From: Enterobacter pseudoroggenkampii
GTDB lineage: Bacteria > Pseudomonadota > Gammaproteobacteria > Enterobacterales > Enterobacteriaceae
Assembly (NCBI RefSeq): GCF_026420145.1
Contig: NZ_JAPMLV010000006.1
Coordinates: forward strand, 148,950-212,949
Direction: 5' to 3'
DNA: 64,000 nt
The number at the start of each line of letters is the position of its first letter. Within the stretch, counting starts at the first letter, position 1. The notes under the pieces are model-generated. The model saw only the letters and a program-made list of their open reading frames with translations. It was not told the DNA's origin and did no database searches. The position numbers were made by a program, and so were the translations under genes. This document shows positions 50,897 through 60,496 of the stretch, piece after piece.

Positions 50897-51035
50897 CCGC
50901 CCGATTGCGCAAATCGCCCCGTTATTACCCACTAAAAACGGGGATTTAAATCCCTTTGAGCCATTACCTGACGGTGATAATGTCTCGCCCTTCTCAACCG
51001 CTCTAGCGTAACCCCACACTCGAGTAGAACCGTCC

Positions 51036-53117
51036 ATGCTGGTCAGCCAATACAACCATATCCTTGTCGTCCTCTCCTTTGTTGTTGCCATCCTTGCGGC
51101 GTATACCGCGCTGAACATGGCTGCACGCGTCGCCGGGAGTGAGGGCGTCGCTGCCCGCGTCTGGCTGGCTGGCGGCGGTATTGCAATGGGTATTGGCGTG
51201 TGGGCCATGCACTTTATCGGCATGCTGGCGATGGACCTCTCCATGAGCATGAGCTACAACGCCACCCTGACGGTGTTATCCATGGTCATCGCCGTGGGTT
51301 CATCACTGTTTGCGCTATGGCTCGTGAGCTGCGAGCAATTACGCCTGCGCCGACTGCTGCCCGGCGCGCTGGTGATGGGGAGCGGTATTGTTGCTATGCA
51401 TTACACCGGCATGGCGGCGCTGGAAGTGATGCCGGGGATTATCTGGGACAAGGTCTGGGTGGCCATTTCGGTCGCGATTGCGCTTGCCGCTTCTCTCGCG
51501 GCGCTATGGCTGACCTTCCGCCTGCGTCGCGAAGCCGCGCAGGTCGTGCTGATGCGCATGGGGGCCGCCATCACGATGGGGATTGCCATTGCCGGTATGC
51601 ACTATGCCGGGATGAAAGCGGCGCAGTTTCCCATGTCCACAATGGTTCATCATGAGGGGATTAACGGGAGCTGGCTGGCGGTGCTGGTCAGCGTTGTCGC
51701 CCTCTCTATTCTTGGGATTACCCTGCTGGTGTCGATGCTGGATGCCCGCCTTCAGGCACGTACCGCCCTTCTGGCCTCGTCGCTGGCAGAAGCTAACCGG
51801 GAGCTCGCTCAACTGGCGCTGCACGATACCCTGACGCGTCTGCCCAATCGTATCCTGCTGGAAGACAGACTCGATCAGGCCATCAGCAAAGCCGATCGTG
51901 AAGGGAATCACTTTGCCCTGATGTTCATGGATCTCGACGGCTTTAAAGCCATCAATGACGCCTACGGCCATGATGTTGGTGACAGGCTGCTGGTCGCCGT
52001 TACGCAGCGTCTGCTGCTTCTCCTGAAAGGCCAGTTCACCCTTGCACGTATCGGCGGTGATGAGTTTGTTCTGCTGGCAGAGGGAGAAGGTCCGGACGAC
52101 GCGGCATCGCTGGCAAATTCGCTGGTCCGCGCGATCGATAGCCCGTTCAATCTCGGCCCCTATGAACTGGTGGTGACTCTCAGCATTGGTATCGCACTGT
52201 ACCCTCACGACGGCAAAACTGAGCGTGAACTGATGTTTAACGCCGACGCGGCGATGTATCACACGAAGCATATGGGCCGTAACGGTTACCACTTTTTCCA
52301 GCCCTCTATGAACACCCTGGCGCAGACCCATCTCCAGTTAATGAACGATCTGTGGATGGCGATCGATCGCAATGAGCTGCGCCTGCTGTATCAGCCAAAA
52401 TTTCACGCCCCCGCGGGTCCTGTCCTCGGATTCGAGGCGTTATTGCGCTGGCAGCATCCTAAGCAGGGGTTACTGACGCCGGAGCTTTTTCTGCCGCTGG
52501 CGGAAAAAACGGGGCTGATCATCCCCATTGGCAACTGGGTGATTAATGAAGCCTGTCGCCAGCTGCGGGAATGGCATCTTCAGGGGCATCAAAGCTGGTC
52601 AATGGCGGTAAACCTGTCGACACTGCAGTTTGAACAACCTTCGCTGGTGAAAACGGTTCTCGACTGCCTGGCTCTTCACCATGTGCCACCGGAAATGTTG
52701 ATCCTCGAAGTGACGGAAACCACGGCGATGAGCAACCCGGATGAGAGCGTACGGGTGCTGACAGAGCTAACGGATGCGGGCGTGAAGGCCTCCATTGATG
52801 ATTTTGGCACCGGATATTCGAGCCTGCTATATCTCAAGCGGTTACCGGCCTGTGAATTGAAAATCGACAGGGCGTTTGTGAAAGAGCTCAGCGGCGAAAG
52901 CGAGGATGCCACTATTGTCTCAGCGATTGTCGCCCTTGCCAAAACGCTTAACCTGAAAGTCGTGGCAGAAGGTGTAGAAACCGAAGCACAGCAAGCCTTT
53001 TTAACCGAGCTGGGCTGTAACACCCTTCAGGGTTATCTGTTAGGTAAACCCACCAGCGCGCAGACCATAGAAGCACTTTGTGCCCGAGGGGAAATGTTAC
53101 CTGGCGCTGAGCTGTAA
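51036..53117 (+). CDS. MHYT-GGDEF-EAL membrane cyclic-di-GMP protein
   Basis: A 693-residue inner-membrane signalling protein. An N-terminal MHYT sensor (about 1-235, seven helices) contains MHFIGM (58-63), MHYTGM (121-126) and MHYAGM (188-193), a putative metal-based O2/CO/NO sensor. A GGDEF domain has an intact GGDEF at 340-344, and an EAL domain has an intact EAL at 467-469 plus DDFGTGYSS. Both activities are therefore possible: making and breaking cyclic di-GMP. K-12 has no gene at this site. Its last 85 bp overlap the end of acrS on the other strand. Which activity dominates cannot be read from sequence. Confidence 0.92.
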   Translation: MLVSQYNHILVVLSFVVAILAAYTALNMAARVAGSEGVAARVWLAGGGIAMGIGVWAMHFIGMLAMDLSMSMSYNATLTVLSMVIAVGSSLFALWLVSCEQLRLRRLLPGALVMGSGIVAMHYTGMAALEVMPGIIWDKVWVAISVAIALAASLAALWLTFRLRREAAQVVLMRMGAAITMGIAIAGMHYAGMKAAQFPMSTMVHHEGINGSWLAVLVSVVALSILGITLLVSMLDARLQARTALLASSLAEANRELAQLALHDTLTRLPNRILLEDRLDQAISKADREGNHFALMFMDLDGFKAINDAYGHDVGDRLLVAVTQRLLLLLKGQFTLARIGGDEFVLLAEGEGPDDAASLANSLVRAIDSPFNLGPYELVVTLSIGIALYPHDGKTERELMFNADAAMYHTKHMGRNGYHFFQPSMNTLAQTHLQLMNDLWMAIDRNELRLLYQPKFHAPAGPVLGFEALLRWQHPKQGLLTPELFLPLAEKTGLIIPIGNWVINEACRQLREWHLQGHQSWSMAVNLSTLQFEQPSLVKTVLDCLALHHVPPEMLILEVTETTAMSNPDESVRVLTELTDAGVKASIDDFGTGYSSLLYLKRLPACELKIDRAFVKELSGESEDATIVSAIVALAKTLNLKVVAEGVETEAQQAFLTELGCNTLQGYLLGKPTSAQTIEALCARGEMLPGAEL

Positions 53118-53752
53118 GCATCCTCATCAGGCGACACGCGAATGACAGGGAGTGTCGCCAGTATGCTATCAACCAGAGCGGGAGCCTGCTGATAAAGATT
53201 AAAACTGTCGTTATTCATTAACCAGTTTTTAATTATTCCGCTAAAAAAACCGTGGAATACAATCAAGGTGAGATCAACATTCACCTTTGGCGAAATGATA
53301 TTCTGCGAAATACAGGTCTCCAGCGTGGCGCGTAGCGTGTCATCATTGAATCCAATGCGGTTTCTGATTTCACGCTCTGAAATCATATCACTGCTAAATT
53401 CACACTTATGATACAGAATTTGTAAAAGCGCACATTGCCGGGGTTCACGGGCAATATACTGCAGCGCAGTAATAAATTGCTCACGAAGTTTTAACAATGG
53501 GTCGTCGCTATCGGAAAGGGAAAGCCTGTCACGAATAATGTCGCGAAGCGGTAATTGCTGTTCCCAGATGGCATTAAATATTTCTGATTTACTGGTGAAG
53601 TGCCAGTAGATCGCGCCGCGCGTCACCTTTGCAGCATCAGCGATATCCGTCAGCGTCGTACTGGCTACGCCACGCGTCGCAAACTGTCCTATAGCCGCCT
53701 CAATCAGGTGCTGCCGGGTTTGTTGAGCCTCTTCTTTCTTTTTACGCGCCAT
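53033..53752 (-). CDS. acrS: TetR-family repressor AcrS, with altered C-terminus
   Basis: TetR regulator of the AcrAB/AcrEF pump genes. N-terminal helix-turn-helix TTLTDIADAAKVTRGAIYWHF, then a ligand domain with LLQILYHKCEFSSDM. ATG 53752 (MARKKKEEAQ) is the family start. It is 239 residues, longer than E. coli AcrS (220). After APALVDSILATLP the tail differs from the family, and the last 28 codons are read antisense to the MHYT gene. This suggests a tail change at the junction with the neighbour. Divergent from acrEF. Confidence 0.93.
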   Translation of the reverse strand: MARKKKEEAQQTRQHLIEAAIGQFATRGVASTTLTDIADAAKVTRGAIYWHFTSKSEIFNAIWEQQLPLRDIIRDRLSLSDSDDPLLKLREQFITALQYIAREPRQCALLQILYHKCEFSSDMISEREIRNRIGFNDDTLRATLETCISQNIISPKVNVDLTLIVFHGFFSGIIKNWLMNNDSFNLYQQAPALVDSILATLPVIRVSPDEDAYSSAPGNISPRAQSASMVCALVGLPNR

Positions 53753-54139
53753 AGGCAACTACTCGTTACTCACAAGGTTTAAAGGTAATATTGCGTTCAT
53801 GCAAATGTAAGTATTCACTAAAATCCGTTTTAATTTTGCACAAAAAAAGTCACCTCTCTTAATTTATAATCAATACAAATACATCGAGTCAATTAAATTG
53901 ACGGGATGAATAACCAAACAACATAAACCCCATTTACCTGATTAACATGCCTGAAGTATATCCCGAAATGGACCAGGTCTGATTCTGATTTTCTCCAGAA
54001 GCATGGTCATTCGCACTTATAAATTAAAAAACATTAAATACCCTCATTATTATACGCAGCTACATTTTATTTTTTATCCCTCTGCCCCAGCTACCGGTTC
54101 GCGGCATATATCGGTTAATGGGTATTTAAAGGAACAGTA
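53753..54139. promoter_or_regulatory. acrS/acrE divergent control region
   Basis: 387 bp of AT-rich DNA with no gene. It contains a perfect 7-1-7 palindrome gtcaattaaattgac at 53888-53902 and a tataat-like box (about 53865), both plausible parts of an operator and promoter. H-NS silencing is known at E. coli acrEF and the A/T content fits; the sites are inference. Confidence 0.55.
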
Positions 54140-55279
54140 ATGACGAATCATTTCAGACGCTTGCCCTTATCCGGTTTCATTGTCTGCGCGGTACTGCTCA
54201 CAGGATGCGATGGTCAGGAAAATCAACAACAACACCTGCAGGCGCCTCAGGTCAGCGTGCACATTGTGAAAAGCGCACCTCTGGCTGTCACCACTGAACT
54301 CCCGGGCAGAACAGATGCATTTCGCGTTGCGGAGGTTCGTCCTCAGGTTAGCGGCATTATCCTTCGCCGCAACTTCGCGGAAGGTAGCGATGTAAAAGCG
54401 GGTGAGTCACTTTACCAGATTGATCCTGCGACCTATCAGGCAGCCTATGACAGCGCGAAAGGCGAACTGGCGAAGGCTCAGGCGGCGGCCAATATTGCGC
54501 ACCTGACGGTAAAACGCTATCTCCCGCTGGTAGGCACCCAATATGTCAGTAAGCAGGAGTATGACCAGGCCGTGGCGACGGCTCAGCAGGCAGATGCCAG
54601 CGTGGTTGCCGCGAAAGCCGGCGTTGAAAGCGCACGTATCAACCTTGCCTACACCAAAGTAACCTCGCCTGTTGATGGTCGTATCGGGAAATCCAGCGTG
54701 ACCGAAGGGGCGTTGGTGACGAACGGACAGGCCTCAGCGCTGGCAACGGTCCAGCAGCTCGATCCGATTTATGTCGATGTCACCCAGTCCAGTAATGATT
54801 TTATGCGCCTGAAACAGACTAGCCTGCAAAAAGGCGATACCGCCAGCAGCGTTGAGCTACTGATGGAGAACGGGCAGCCCTATCCGCTGAAAGGCACCTT
54901 GCAGTTCTCTGACGTCACGGTCGATGAAAGTACCGGCTCAATTACCCTGCGCGCCATTTTCCCGAACCCTCAGCATATGCTGTTACCCGGCATGTTTGTT
55001 CGCGCCCGCATCGATGAAGGTACCCAGCCGGATGCGATTCTGGTTCCCCAGCAAGGCGTGACCCGCACACCGCGAGGTGATGCAACCGTCCTGGTGGTGA
55101 ACGATAAAAACCAGGTTGAGCCGCGTACCGTCGTCGCCCCGCAGGCAATTGGCGATCGCTGGCTGGTGACGGAAGGGCTGAAAAACGGTGACCGCGTGAT
55201 TGTCAGCGGGCTACAGAAAGTCAGACCAGGGGTAACCGTCGTCGCCACGCCGGATACCACCACGACTCCAGCCGGTTAA
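54140..55279 (+). CDS. acrE: AcrE, membrane-fusion lipoprotein of the AcrEF pump
   Basis: Periplasmic adaptor (379 residues) that links AcrF to TolC in drug efflux. Lipobox LLTGC with Cys23 lipidation site. A barrel-sandwich ([14 protein letters not shown]), a helical hairpin (about 95-165) and a beta-barrel with [15 protein letters not shown] follow. It is close to E. coli AcrE/AcrA; the neighbour acrS favours AcrE. acrF follows 11 bp after the stop. Confidence 0.96.
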   Translation: MTNHFRRLPLSGFIVCAVLLTGCDGQENQQQHLQAPQVSVHIVKSAPLAVTTELPGRTDAFRVAEVRPQVSGIILRRNFAEGSDVKAGESLYQIDPATYQAAYDSAKGELAKAQAAANIAHLTVKRYLPLVGTQYVSKQEYDQAVATAQQADASVVAAKAGVESARINLAYTKVTSPVDGRIGKSSVTEGALVTNGQASALATVQQLDPIYVDVTQSSNDFMRLKQTSLQKGDTASSVELLMENGQPYPLKGTLQFSDVTVDESTGSITLRAIFPNPQHMLLPGMFVRARIDEGTQPDAILVPQQGVTRTPRGDATVLVVNDKNQVEPRTVVAPQAIGDRWLVTEGLKNGDRVIVSGLQKVRPGVTVVATPDTTTTPAG

Positions 55280-55290
55280 GGGACGACGAC

Positions 55291-58200
55291 ATGGCTAACT
55301 TCTTTATTCAGAGACCGGTTTTCGCCTGGGTACTTGCCATCATCCTGATGATTGCAGGCGGGCTGGCCATTCTCAAACTTCCGGTCGCACAGTATCCGAC
55401 CATCGCCCCTCCCGCCGTGGCGATATCCGCGACCTACCCGGGAGCGGACGCTCAAACGGTGCAGGATACCGTGACCCAGGTTATCGAACAGAACATGAAC
55501 GGTATCGATAACCTGATGTATATGTCCTCCACCAGTGATTCAGCGGGTAACGTCACCATCACCCTGACCTTCGAGTCAGGCACCAACCCGGACATCGCTC
55601 AGGTGCAGGTACAGAACAAGCTGCAGCTCGCCATGCCGCTGCTGCCGCAAGAGGTTCAGCAGCAAGGGATTGGCGTGGAGAAATCCAGCAGCAGCTTCCT
55701 GCTGGTCGCCGGTTTTGTTTCTGACAACAAAAATCTCACGCAGGATGACATCTCTGACTATGTCGCCTCAAACGTCAAAGATGCCATCAGCCGAACGTCT
55801 GGCGTCGGTGACGTTCAGCTGTTTGGCGCTCAGTATGCGATGCGCATCTGGCTCGACAGCAACGCGATGAACAAATACCAGCTGACGCCGCTGGATATTA
55901 TCAACCAGCTGAAAACCCAGAACGATCAGATAGCGGCAGGCCAGCTGGGTGGAACGCCGTCCATTCCCGGGCAACAGCTGAATGCCTCGATCATCGCGCA
56001 AACTCGCCTGAAATCGCCGGAGGAGTTTGGCCGCGTGACGCTCAAGGTGAACCAGGACGGCTCGATGGTTCATCTGAAGGACGTGGCTCGTATTGAGCTG
56101 GGCGGCGAAAACTACAACATGGTCACTAAAATCAACGGGCAGGCGGCAACCGGTCTGGGGATTAAGCTGGCAACCGGGGCCAATGCGCTGGACACTGCGG
56201 CAGCCATCAAAAGCAAGCTGGCGCAGCTGCAGCAGTTCTTCCCACAGGGGCTGAAAGTTGTCTATCCCTATGACACCACGCCTTTTGTGAAAATCTCCAT
56301 TCACGAAGTGGTGAAGACCCTGTTTGAAGCGATCGTTCTCGTCTTCCTGGTCATGTACCTGTTCCTGCAAAACCTGCGGGCGACGCTCATCCCGACTATC
56401 GCGGTGCCGGTCGTTCTGCTGGGCACCTTTGCGGTTCTGGCGGCGTTTGGTTTCTCCATCAATACCCTGACGATGTTCGGCATGGTGCTGGCGATAGGTC
56501 TGCTGGTCGATGACGCTATCGTGGTCGTTGAGAACGTCGAACGTGTCATGGTCGAGGACAAGCTGCCGCCGAAAGAGGCCACGCAGAAGTCGATGGAGCA
56601 GATCCAGGGCGCACTGGTCGGGATCGCCATGGTGCTCTCGGCGGTCTTTATTCCGATGGCCTTTTTTGGCGGCTCGACGGGGGCGATCTATCGCCAGTTC
56701 TCGCTGACTATCGTTTCCGCTATGGCGTTGTCCGTACTGGTTGCGCTCATCCTGACGCCCGCACTCTGCGCAACGTTGCTTAAGCCCGTATCCGGCGACC
56801 ATCATGAGAAAAAAGGGGGCTTCTTCGGCTGGTTTAACGCGCTCTTTGATAAAAGCGTGGAGCACTACAGCAACAGCGTGAGCGGTATTTTGCGTAAGAC
56901 AGGGCGCTATCTGGTGGTGTACGTCATTATTGTCGGTGGGATGGCGGTACTCTTCCTGCGCCTACCCACCTCCTTCCTGCCCGAAGAGGATCAGGGGGTG
57001 TTTATGACGATGGTTCAACTCCCGGCAGGTGCAACCCAGACGCGTACTCAGCAGGTCCTCGACCAGGTTCAGGACTACTACCTGAACAAAGAGAAGGCGA
57101 ACGTTGAATCCGTCTTTACCGTAAACGGCTTTAGCTTTAGCGGCCAGGGTCAGAACTCCGGTATTGCATTCGTCAGCCTGAAGCCCTGGGAGGAGCGCCC
57201 GGGGTCGGAAAATGGTGTCGAGGCCATTGTGGGCCGCGCGACGAAAGCCTTCAGTCAGATTAAAGATGGCCTTGTTTTCCCGTTTAACCTGCCTGCAATT
57301 ATTGAGCTGGGTACCGCCACGGGCTTCGACTTTGAATTGATCGATCAGGCTAACCTGGGGCATACCCAACTGACGCAGGCGCGTAACCAACTGCTCAGCA
57401 TGGTGAAAGAGCACCCTGATCTGCTGGTTCGCGTGCGCCCTAACGGTCTTGAAGATACGCCGCAGTTCAAACTGGATGTCGATCAGGAGAAAGCGCAGGC
57501 GCTGGGCGTCAGTCTTTCTGACGTCAACCAGACGATTTCGACGGCATTAGGTGGTACCTATGTGAACGACTTTATCGATCATGGGCGCGTGAAAAAGGTC
57601 TACGTACAGGCCGACGCCAAATTCCGTATGTTGCCAGGCGATATTAACAACCTCTACGTGCGCAGCGCGAATGGGGAAATGGTCCCGTTTTCTGCCTTTA
57701 GCAATGCTCATTGGGTCTATGGTTCACCTCGCCTGGAGCGCTATAACGGGATGCCCTCTATGGAGATCCTCGGTGAATCAGCCCCGGGTAAAAGTACCGG
57801 TGAGGCCATGGTTATGATGGAAAGTCTCGCGGCAAAACTGCCTTCCGGCATCGGCTATGACTGGACGGGAATGTCCTATCAGGAGCGGCTCTCAGGTAAC
57901 CAGGCGCCTGCACTGTACGCCATTTCGCTGATCGTGGTGTTCCTGTGTCTGGCAGCGCTGTATGAAAGCTGGTCCATTCCGTTCTCCGTTATGCTGGTTG
58001 TACCGCTGGGGGTCATTGGGGCGCTTCTCGCAGCGTCGCTGCGCGGGTTAAACAATGACGTCTATTTCCAGGTCGGCCTGCTGACGACGATTGGTTTATC
58101 GGCGAAAAACGCCATCCTGATCGTCGAATTTGCTAAAGACCTGATGGAGAAAGAAGGCAAAGGCATTATTGAAGCCACGCTGGAAGCATCCAGGATGCGC

Positions 58201-58404
58201 CTTCGACCGATCCTGATGACGTCTCTGGCCTTTATCCTTGGCGTCATGCCGCTGGTGATCAGCTCCGGGGCCGGGAGCGGCGCGCAAAACGCCGTCGGTA
58301 CGGGCGTTATGGGGGGAATGCTTTCCGCAACGCTTCTGGCGATTTTCTTCGTGCCCGTCTTCTTTGTGGTTGTTCGACGACGGTTTACTCACCATAAAGA
58401 GTAA
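55291..58404 (+). CDS. acrF: AcrF, RND multidrug efflux transporter
   Basis: Inner-membrane RND pump (1037 residues, about 12 helices, E. coli AcrF 1034). Proton-relay D407 and D408 in [11 protein letters not shown] are intact, and a later relay Lys should be at about 940. Drug-binding pockets lie in two periplasmic loops. It exports diverse drugs with AcrE and TolC; in E. coli it is normally silent. Confidence 0.97.
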   Translation: MANFFIQRPVFAWVLAIILMIAGGLAILKLPVAQYPTIAPPAVAISATYPGADAQTVQDTVTQVIEQNMNGIDNLMYMSSTSDSAGNVTITLTFESGTNPDIAQVQVQNKLQLAMPLLPQEVQQQGIGVEKSSSSFLLVAGFVSDNKNLTQDDISDYVASNVKDAISRTSGVGDVQLFGAQYAMRIWLDSNAMNKYQLTPLDIINQLKTQNDQIAAGQLGGTPSIPGQQLNASIIAQTRLKSPEEFGRVTLKVNQDGSMVHLKDVARIELGGENYNMVTKINGQAATGLGIKLATGANALDTAAAIKSKLAQLQQFFPQGLKVVYPYDTTPFVKISIHEVVKTLFEAIVLVFLVMYLFLQNLRATLIPTIAVPVVLLGTFAVLAAFGFSINTLTMFGMVLAIGLLVDDAIVVVENVERVMVEDKLPPKEATQKSMEQIQGALVGIAMVLSAVFIPMAFFGGSTGAIYRQFSLTIVSAMALSVLVALILTPALCATLLKPVSGDHHEKKGGFFGWFNALFDKSVEHYSNSVSGILRKTGRYLVVYVIIVGGMAVLFLRLPTSFLPEEDQGVFMTMVQLPAGATQTRTQQVLDQVQDYYLNKEKANVESVFTVNGFSFSGQGQNSGIAFVSLKPWEERPGSENGVEAIVGRATKAFSQIKDGLVFPFNLPAIIELGTATGFDFELIDQANLGHTQLTQARNQLLSMVKEHPDLLVRVRPNGLEDTPQFKLDVDQEKAQALGVSLSDVNQTISTALGGTYVNDFIDHGRVKKVYVQADAKFRMLPGDINNLYVRSANGEMVPFSAFSNAHWVYGSPRLERYNGMPSMEILGESAPGKSTGEAMVMMESLAAKLPSGIGYDWTGMSYQERLSGNQAPALYAISLIVVFLCLAALYESWSIPFSVMLVVPLGVIGALLAASLRGLNNDVYFQVGLLTTIGLSAKNAILIVEFAKDLMEKEGKGIIEATLEASRMRLRPILMTSLAFILGVMPLVISSGAGSGAQNAVGTGVMGGMLSATLLAIFFVPVFFVVVRRRFTHHKE

Positions 58405-58414
58405 TATTCCCCCT

Positions 58415-58441
58415 AAAAGGCACCTTTGGTGCCTTTTTTAT
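58415..58441 (+). terminator. Terminator after acrF
   Basis: Stem aaaaggcacc / ggtgcctttt with loop ttt, then further T. The rest of the 304-bp gap to yhdV (58442-58708) is AT-rich with no gene seen. Confidence 0.9.
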
Positions 58442-58708
58442 TTTTAACATAAACAATGAATTACGCTTTACATAAAGGCAGTGTTAAAAATATGATGATT
58501 TGCATTAAGTAAAAACAGTCTCTTGCAGCTCCATAATGTCTCCATTAATTCCGCCTGAAACCGATTTTTCTCCACGATTTTTACAAACTACATAATTTGA
58601 GATTATTCCTCGTGTAACGAGGACTTACCCCGGTGGTAAAATAACCTCCAGTTCGTTAATAGCCCTCCTGGCTTTATAGCGGATGAGAAATAATACTGAG
58701 GTAACATC

Positions 58709-58930
58709 ATGAAAAGATTCATTTCCGTTGCACTTCTCGCTGCGCTGCTGGCTGGTTGCGCGCACGACTCTCCATGTGTACCGGTTTACGATGACCAGGG
58801 CCGACTGGTTCATACCAATACCTGTATGAAAGGCACCACCCAGGATAATTGGGAAACTGCGGGTGCTATCGCTGGCGGTGCTGCCGCAGTAGCGGGTTTG
58901 ACGCTAGGTATTGTTGCCCTGACGAAGTAA
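58709..58930 (+). CDS. yhdV: Small lipoprotein YhdV
   Basis: A 73-residue outer- or inner-membrane lipoprotein. Lipobox LLAGC (Cys17), then a short polar stretch with a possible disulfide pair, and a glycine- and alanine-rich hydrophobic end (AGAIAGGAAAVAGLTLGIVAL). It is nearly identical to E. coli YhdV. Function unknown. Confidence 0.93.
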   Translation: MKRFISVALLAALLAGCAHDSPCVPVYDDQGRLVHTNTCMKGTTQDNWETAGAIAGGAAAVAGLTLGIVALTK

Positions 58931-58941
58931 CATCTGTTAAG

Positions 58942-58972
58942 AAAGCGCGGCTCTGGCCGCGCTTTTGCTTTT
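58942..58972 (+). terminator. Terminator after yhdV
   Basis: Stem aagcgcggc / gccgcgctt with loop tctg, followed by a T-rich run. Confidence 0.8.
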
Positions 58973-59184
58973 AATGAGTGCAGTATTTTCAAATAAGTAA
59001 AAAAATAGCCCCGTATTTATTCACGTAATTAATCTAAGCCTGAAGTCAGTCACATCTTTTTCGCATACTCATTCAAATTACTTATTCTATCGTGATGATT
59101 TTCACACATTAATATTATTGAATACCCTGCCAATATTCACTTTGGAAACTATCTCCCCTTTTTCCTGACCCGACGCATAACTTT

Positions 59185-59230
59185 TGCTCCGATTTGTGGC
59201 ACAGGTTGTAATTTCGCACCATTTCAGGGC
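59185..59230 (+). promoter_or_regulatory. Two NtrC-like sites upstream of aapJ
   Basis: tgctccgatttgtggca (centre 59193) and gcaccatttcagggc (centre 59223) are imperfect matches to the NtrC pattern tgcacc-n5-ggtgca. They are 30 bp apart and about 137 and 107 bp before the inferred start site, a layout like E. coli glnAp2. Confidence 0.45.
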
Positions 59231-59303
59231 GCTCGTTTTATTTAAGCCTGTCTACACTCAGCATTAAGCGTTCACTCGTCTCTTATTTTGTCGAACGCAA
59301 AAC

Positions 59304-59320
59304 TGGCATTACGTTTGCTT
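59304..59320 (+). promoter_or_regulatory. Sigma-54 promoter for aapJQMP
   Basis: tggcattacgtttgctt matches the sigma-54 consensus tggcacg-n4-ttgcw, with GG at 59305-59306 and GC at 59317-59318 exactly 12 bp apart. The start site would be near 59330, giving a roughly 74-nt leader to aapJ. E. coli yhdWXYZ is reported as an Ntr-regulated set. Confidence 0.75.
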
Positions 59321-59403
59321 TATAAACGTTGGCCAAAGCCACAGACAGGTTAAGCGTTTAAAAACGCCTCTATAACGATAAATTTCGCCACACAGGATGC
59401 ATT

Positions 59404-60429
59404 ATGAAAAAGACGATGATAGCCAGCCTGGCCGCTGCAGGCATGTTGTTTGCCGTAGCCGGTCAAGCCCATGCGGGAACGACACTGGATGCCGTTAAAA
59501 AGAAAGGTTTTGTTCAATGCGGTATCAGTGACGGTTTGCCTGGCTTCTCTTATGCCGATGCGAACGGCAAATTTACCGGTATCGATGTGGACGTCTGCCG
59601 TGGCGTTGCGGCCGCCGTTTTCGGTGATGACAGCAAAGTAAAATACACCCCGCTGACGGCGAAAGAACGCTTTACGGCGCTGCAGTCCGGCGAGGTCGAC
59701 ATGCTCTCCCGTAATACCACCTGGACGTCCTCACGTGATGCAGGCATGGGGATGTCATTTACGGGCGTGACCTATTATGACGGCATCGGCTTCCTGACCC
59801 ACAATAAAGCAGGCCTGAAAAGCGCCAAAGAGCTGGATGGCGCCACCGTTTGTATTCAGGCGGGCACCGATACCGAGCTGAACGTCGCCGATTATTTCAA
59901 AGCAAACAACATGAAATACACCCCAGTGACATTCGACCGCTCGGATGAGTCGGCCAAAGCGCTGGAGTCCGGCCGTTGCGACACGCTGGCCTCTGACCAG
60001 TCACAGCTGTATGCCTTACGTATTAAGCTGAGCAACCCGGCAGAATGGATTGTTCTGCCTGAAGTGATCTCCAAAGAACCTCTCGGACCGGTCGTACGTC
60101 GTGGCGATGAAGACTGGTTCTCCATTGTTCGCTGGACGCTGTTCGCCATGCTGAACGCAGAAGAGATGGGCATCAACTCGAAAAACGTTGATGAGAAAGC
60201 CGCTAAGCCATCCAACCCGGATATGGCACACCTGCTCGGTACAGAAGGTGATTTCGGCAAGGATCTGAAGCTGGATAACAAGTGGGCCTACAACATCATC
60301 AAACAGGTGGGCAACTACTCTGAGATCTTTGAGCGCAACGTGGGATCGGAAAGCCCGCTGAAGATCAAACGCGGCCAGAACAATCTCTGGAACAACGGCG
60401 GTATTCAGTACGCGCCACCAGTACGTTAA
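59404..60429 (+). CDS. aapJ: Amino-acid ABC transporter, periplasmic binding protein (YhdW/AapJ)
   Basis: Binds general L-amino acids in the periplasm and delivers them to AapQM. 341 residues; signal peptide cleaved after AHA (24). It belongs to the polar amino-acid family 3 binding proteins, with DGLPGFSYADANGKFTGIDVDVCR and AKERFTALQSGEVDMLSRNTTWT. First of four genes behind a sigma-54 promoter. In K-12 yhdW is annotated as a pseudogene or disrupted; here the frame is whole. Confidence 0.95.
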   Translation: MKKTMIASLAAAGMLFAVAGQAHAGTTLDAVKKKGFVQCGISDGLPGFSYADANGKFTGIDVDVCRGVAAAVFGDDSKVKYTPLTAKERFTALQSGEVDMLSRNTTWTSSRDAGMGMSFTGVTYYDGIGFLTHNKAGLKSAKELDGATVCIQAGTDTELNVADYFKANNMKYTPVTFDRSDESAKALESGRCDTLASDQSQLYALRIKLSNPAEWIVLPEVISKEPLGPVVRRGDEDWFSIVRWTLFAMLNAEEMGINSKNVDEKAAKPSNPDMAHLLGTEGDFGKDLKLDNKWAYNIIKQVGNYSEIFERNVGSESPLKIKRGQNNLWNNGGIQYAPPVR

Positions 60430-60496
60430 GTCATAGCTGTAACGGGCACTGCTCAGGCAGTGCCCACTCCAGAGTCATGGTTACTGAGGTTTCTTT

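Noticed and set aside
59196..59215. tggcacaggttgtaatttcg as a sigma-54 promoter
   Set aside because: No GC doublet at the right spacing from the GG; the element at 59304-59320 fits far better.
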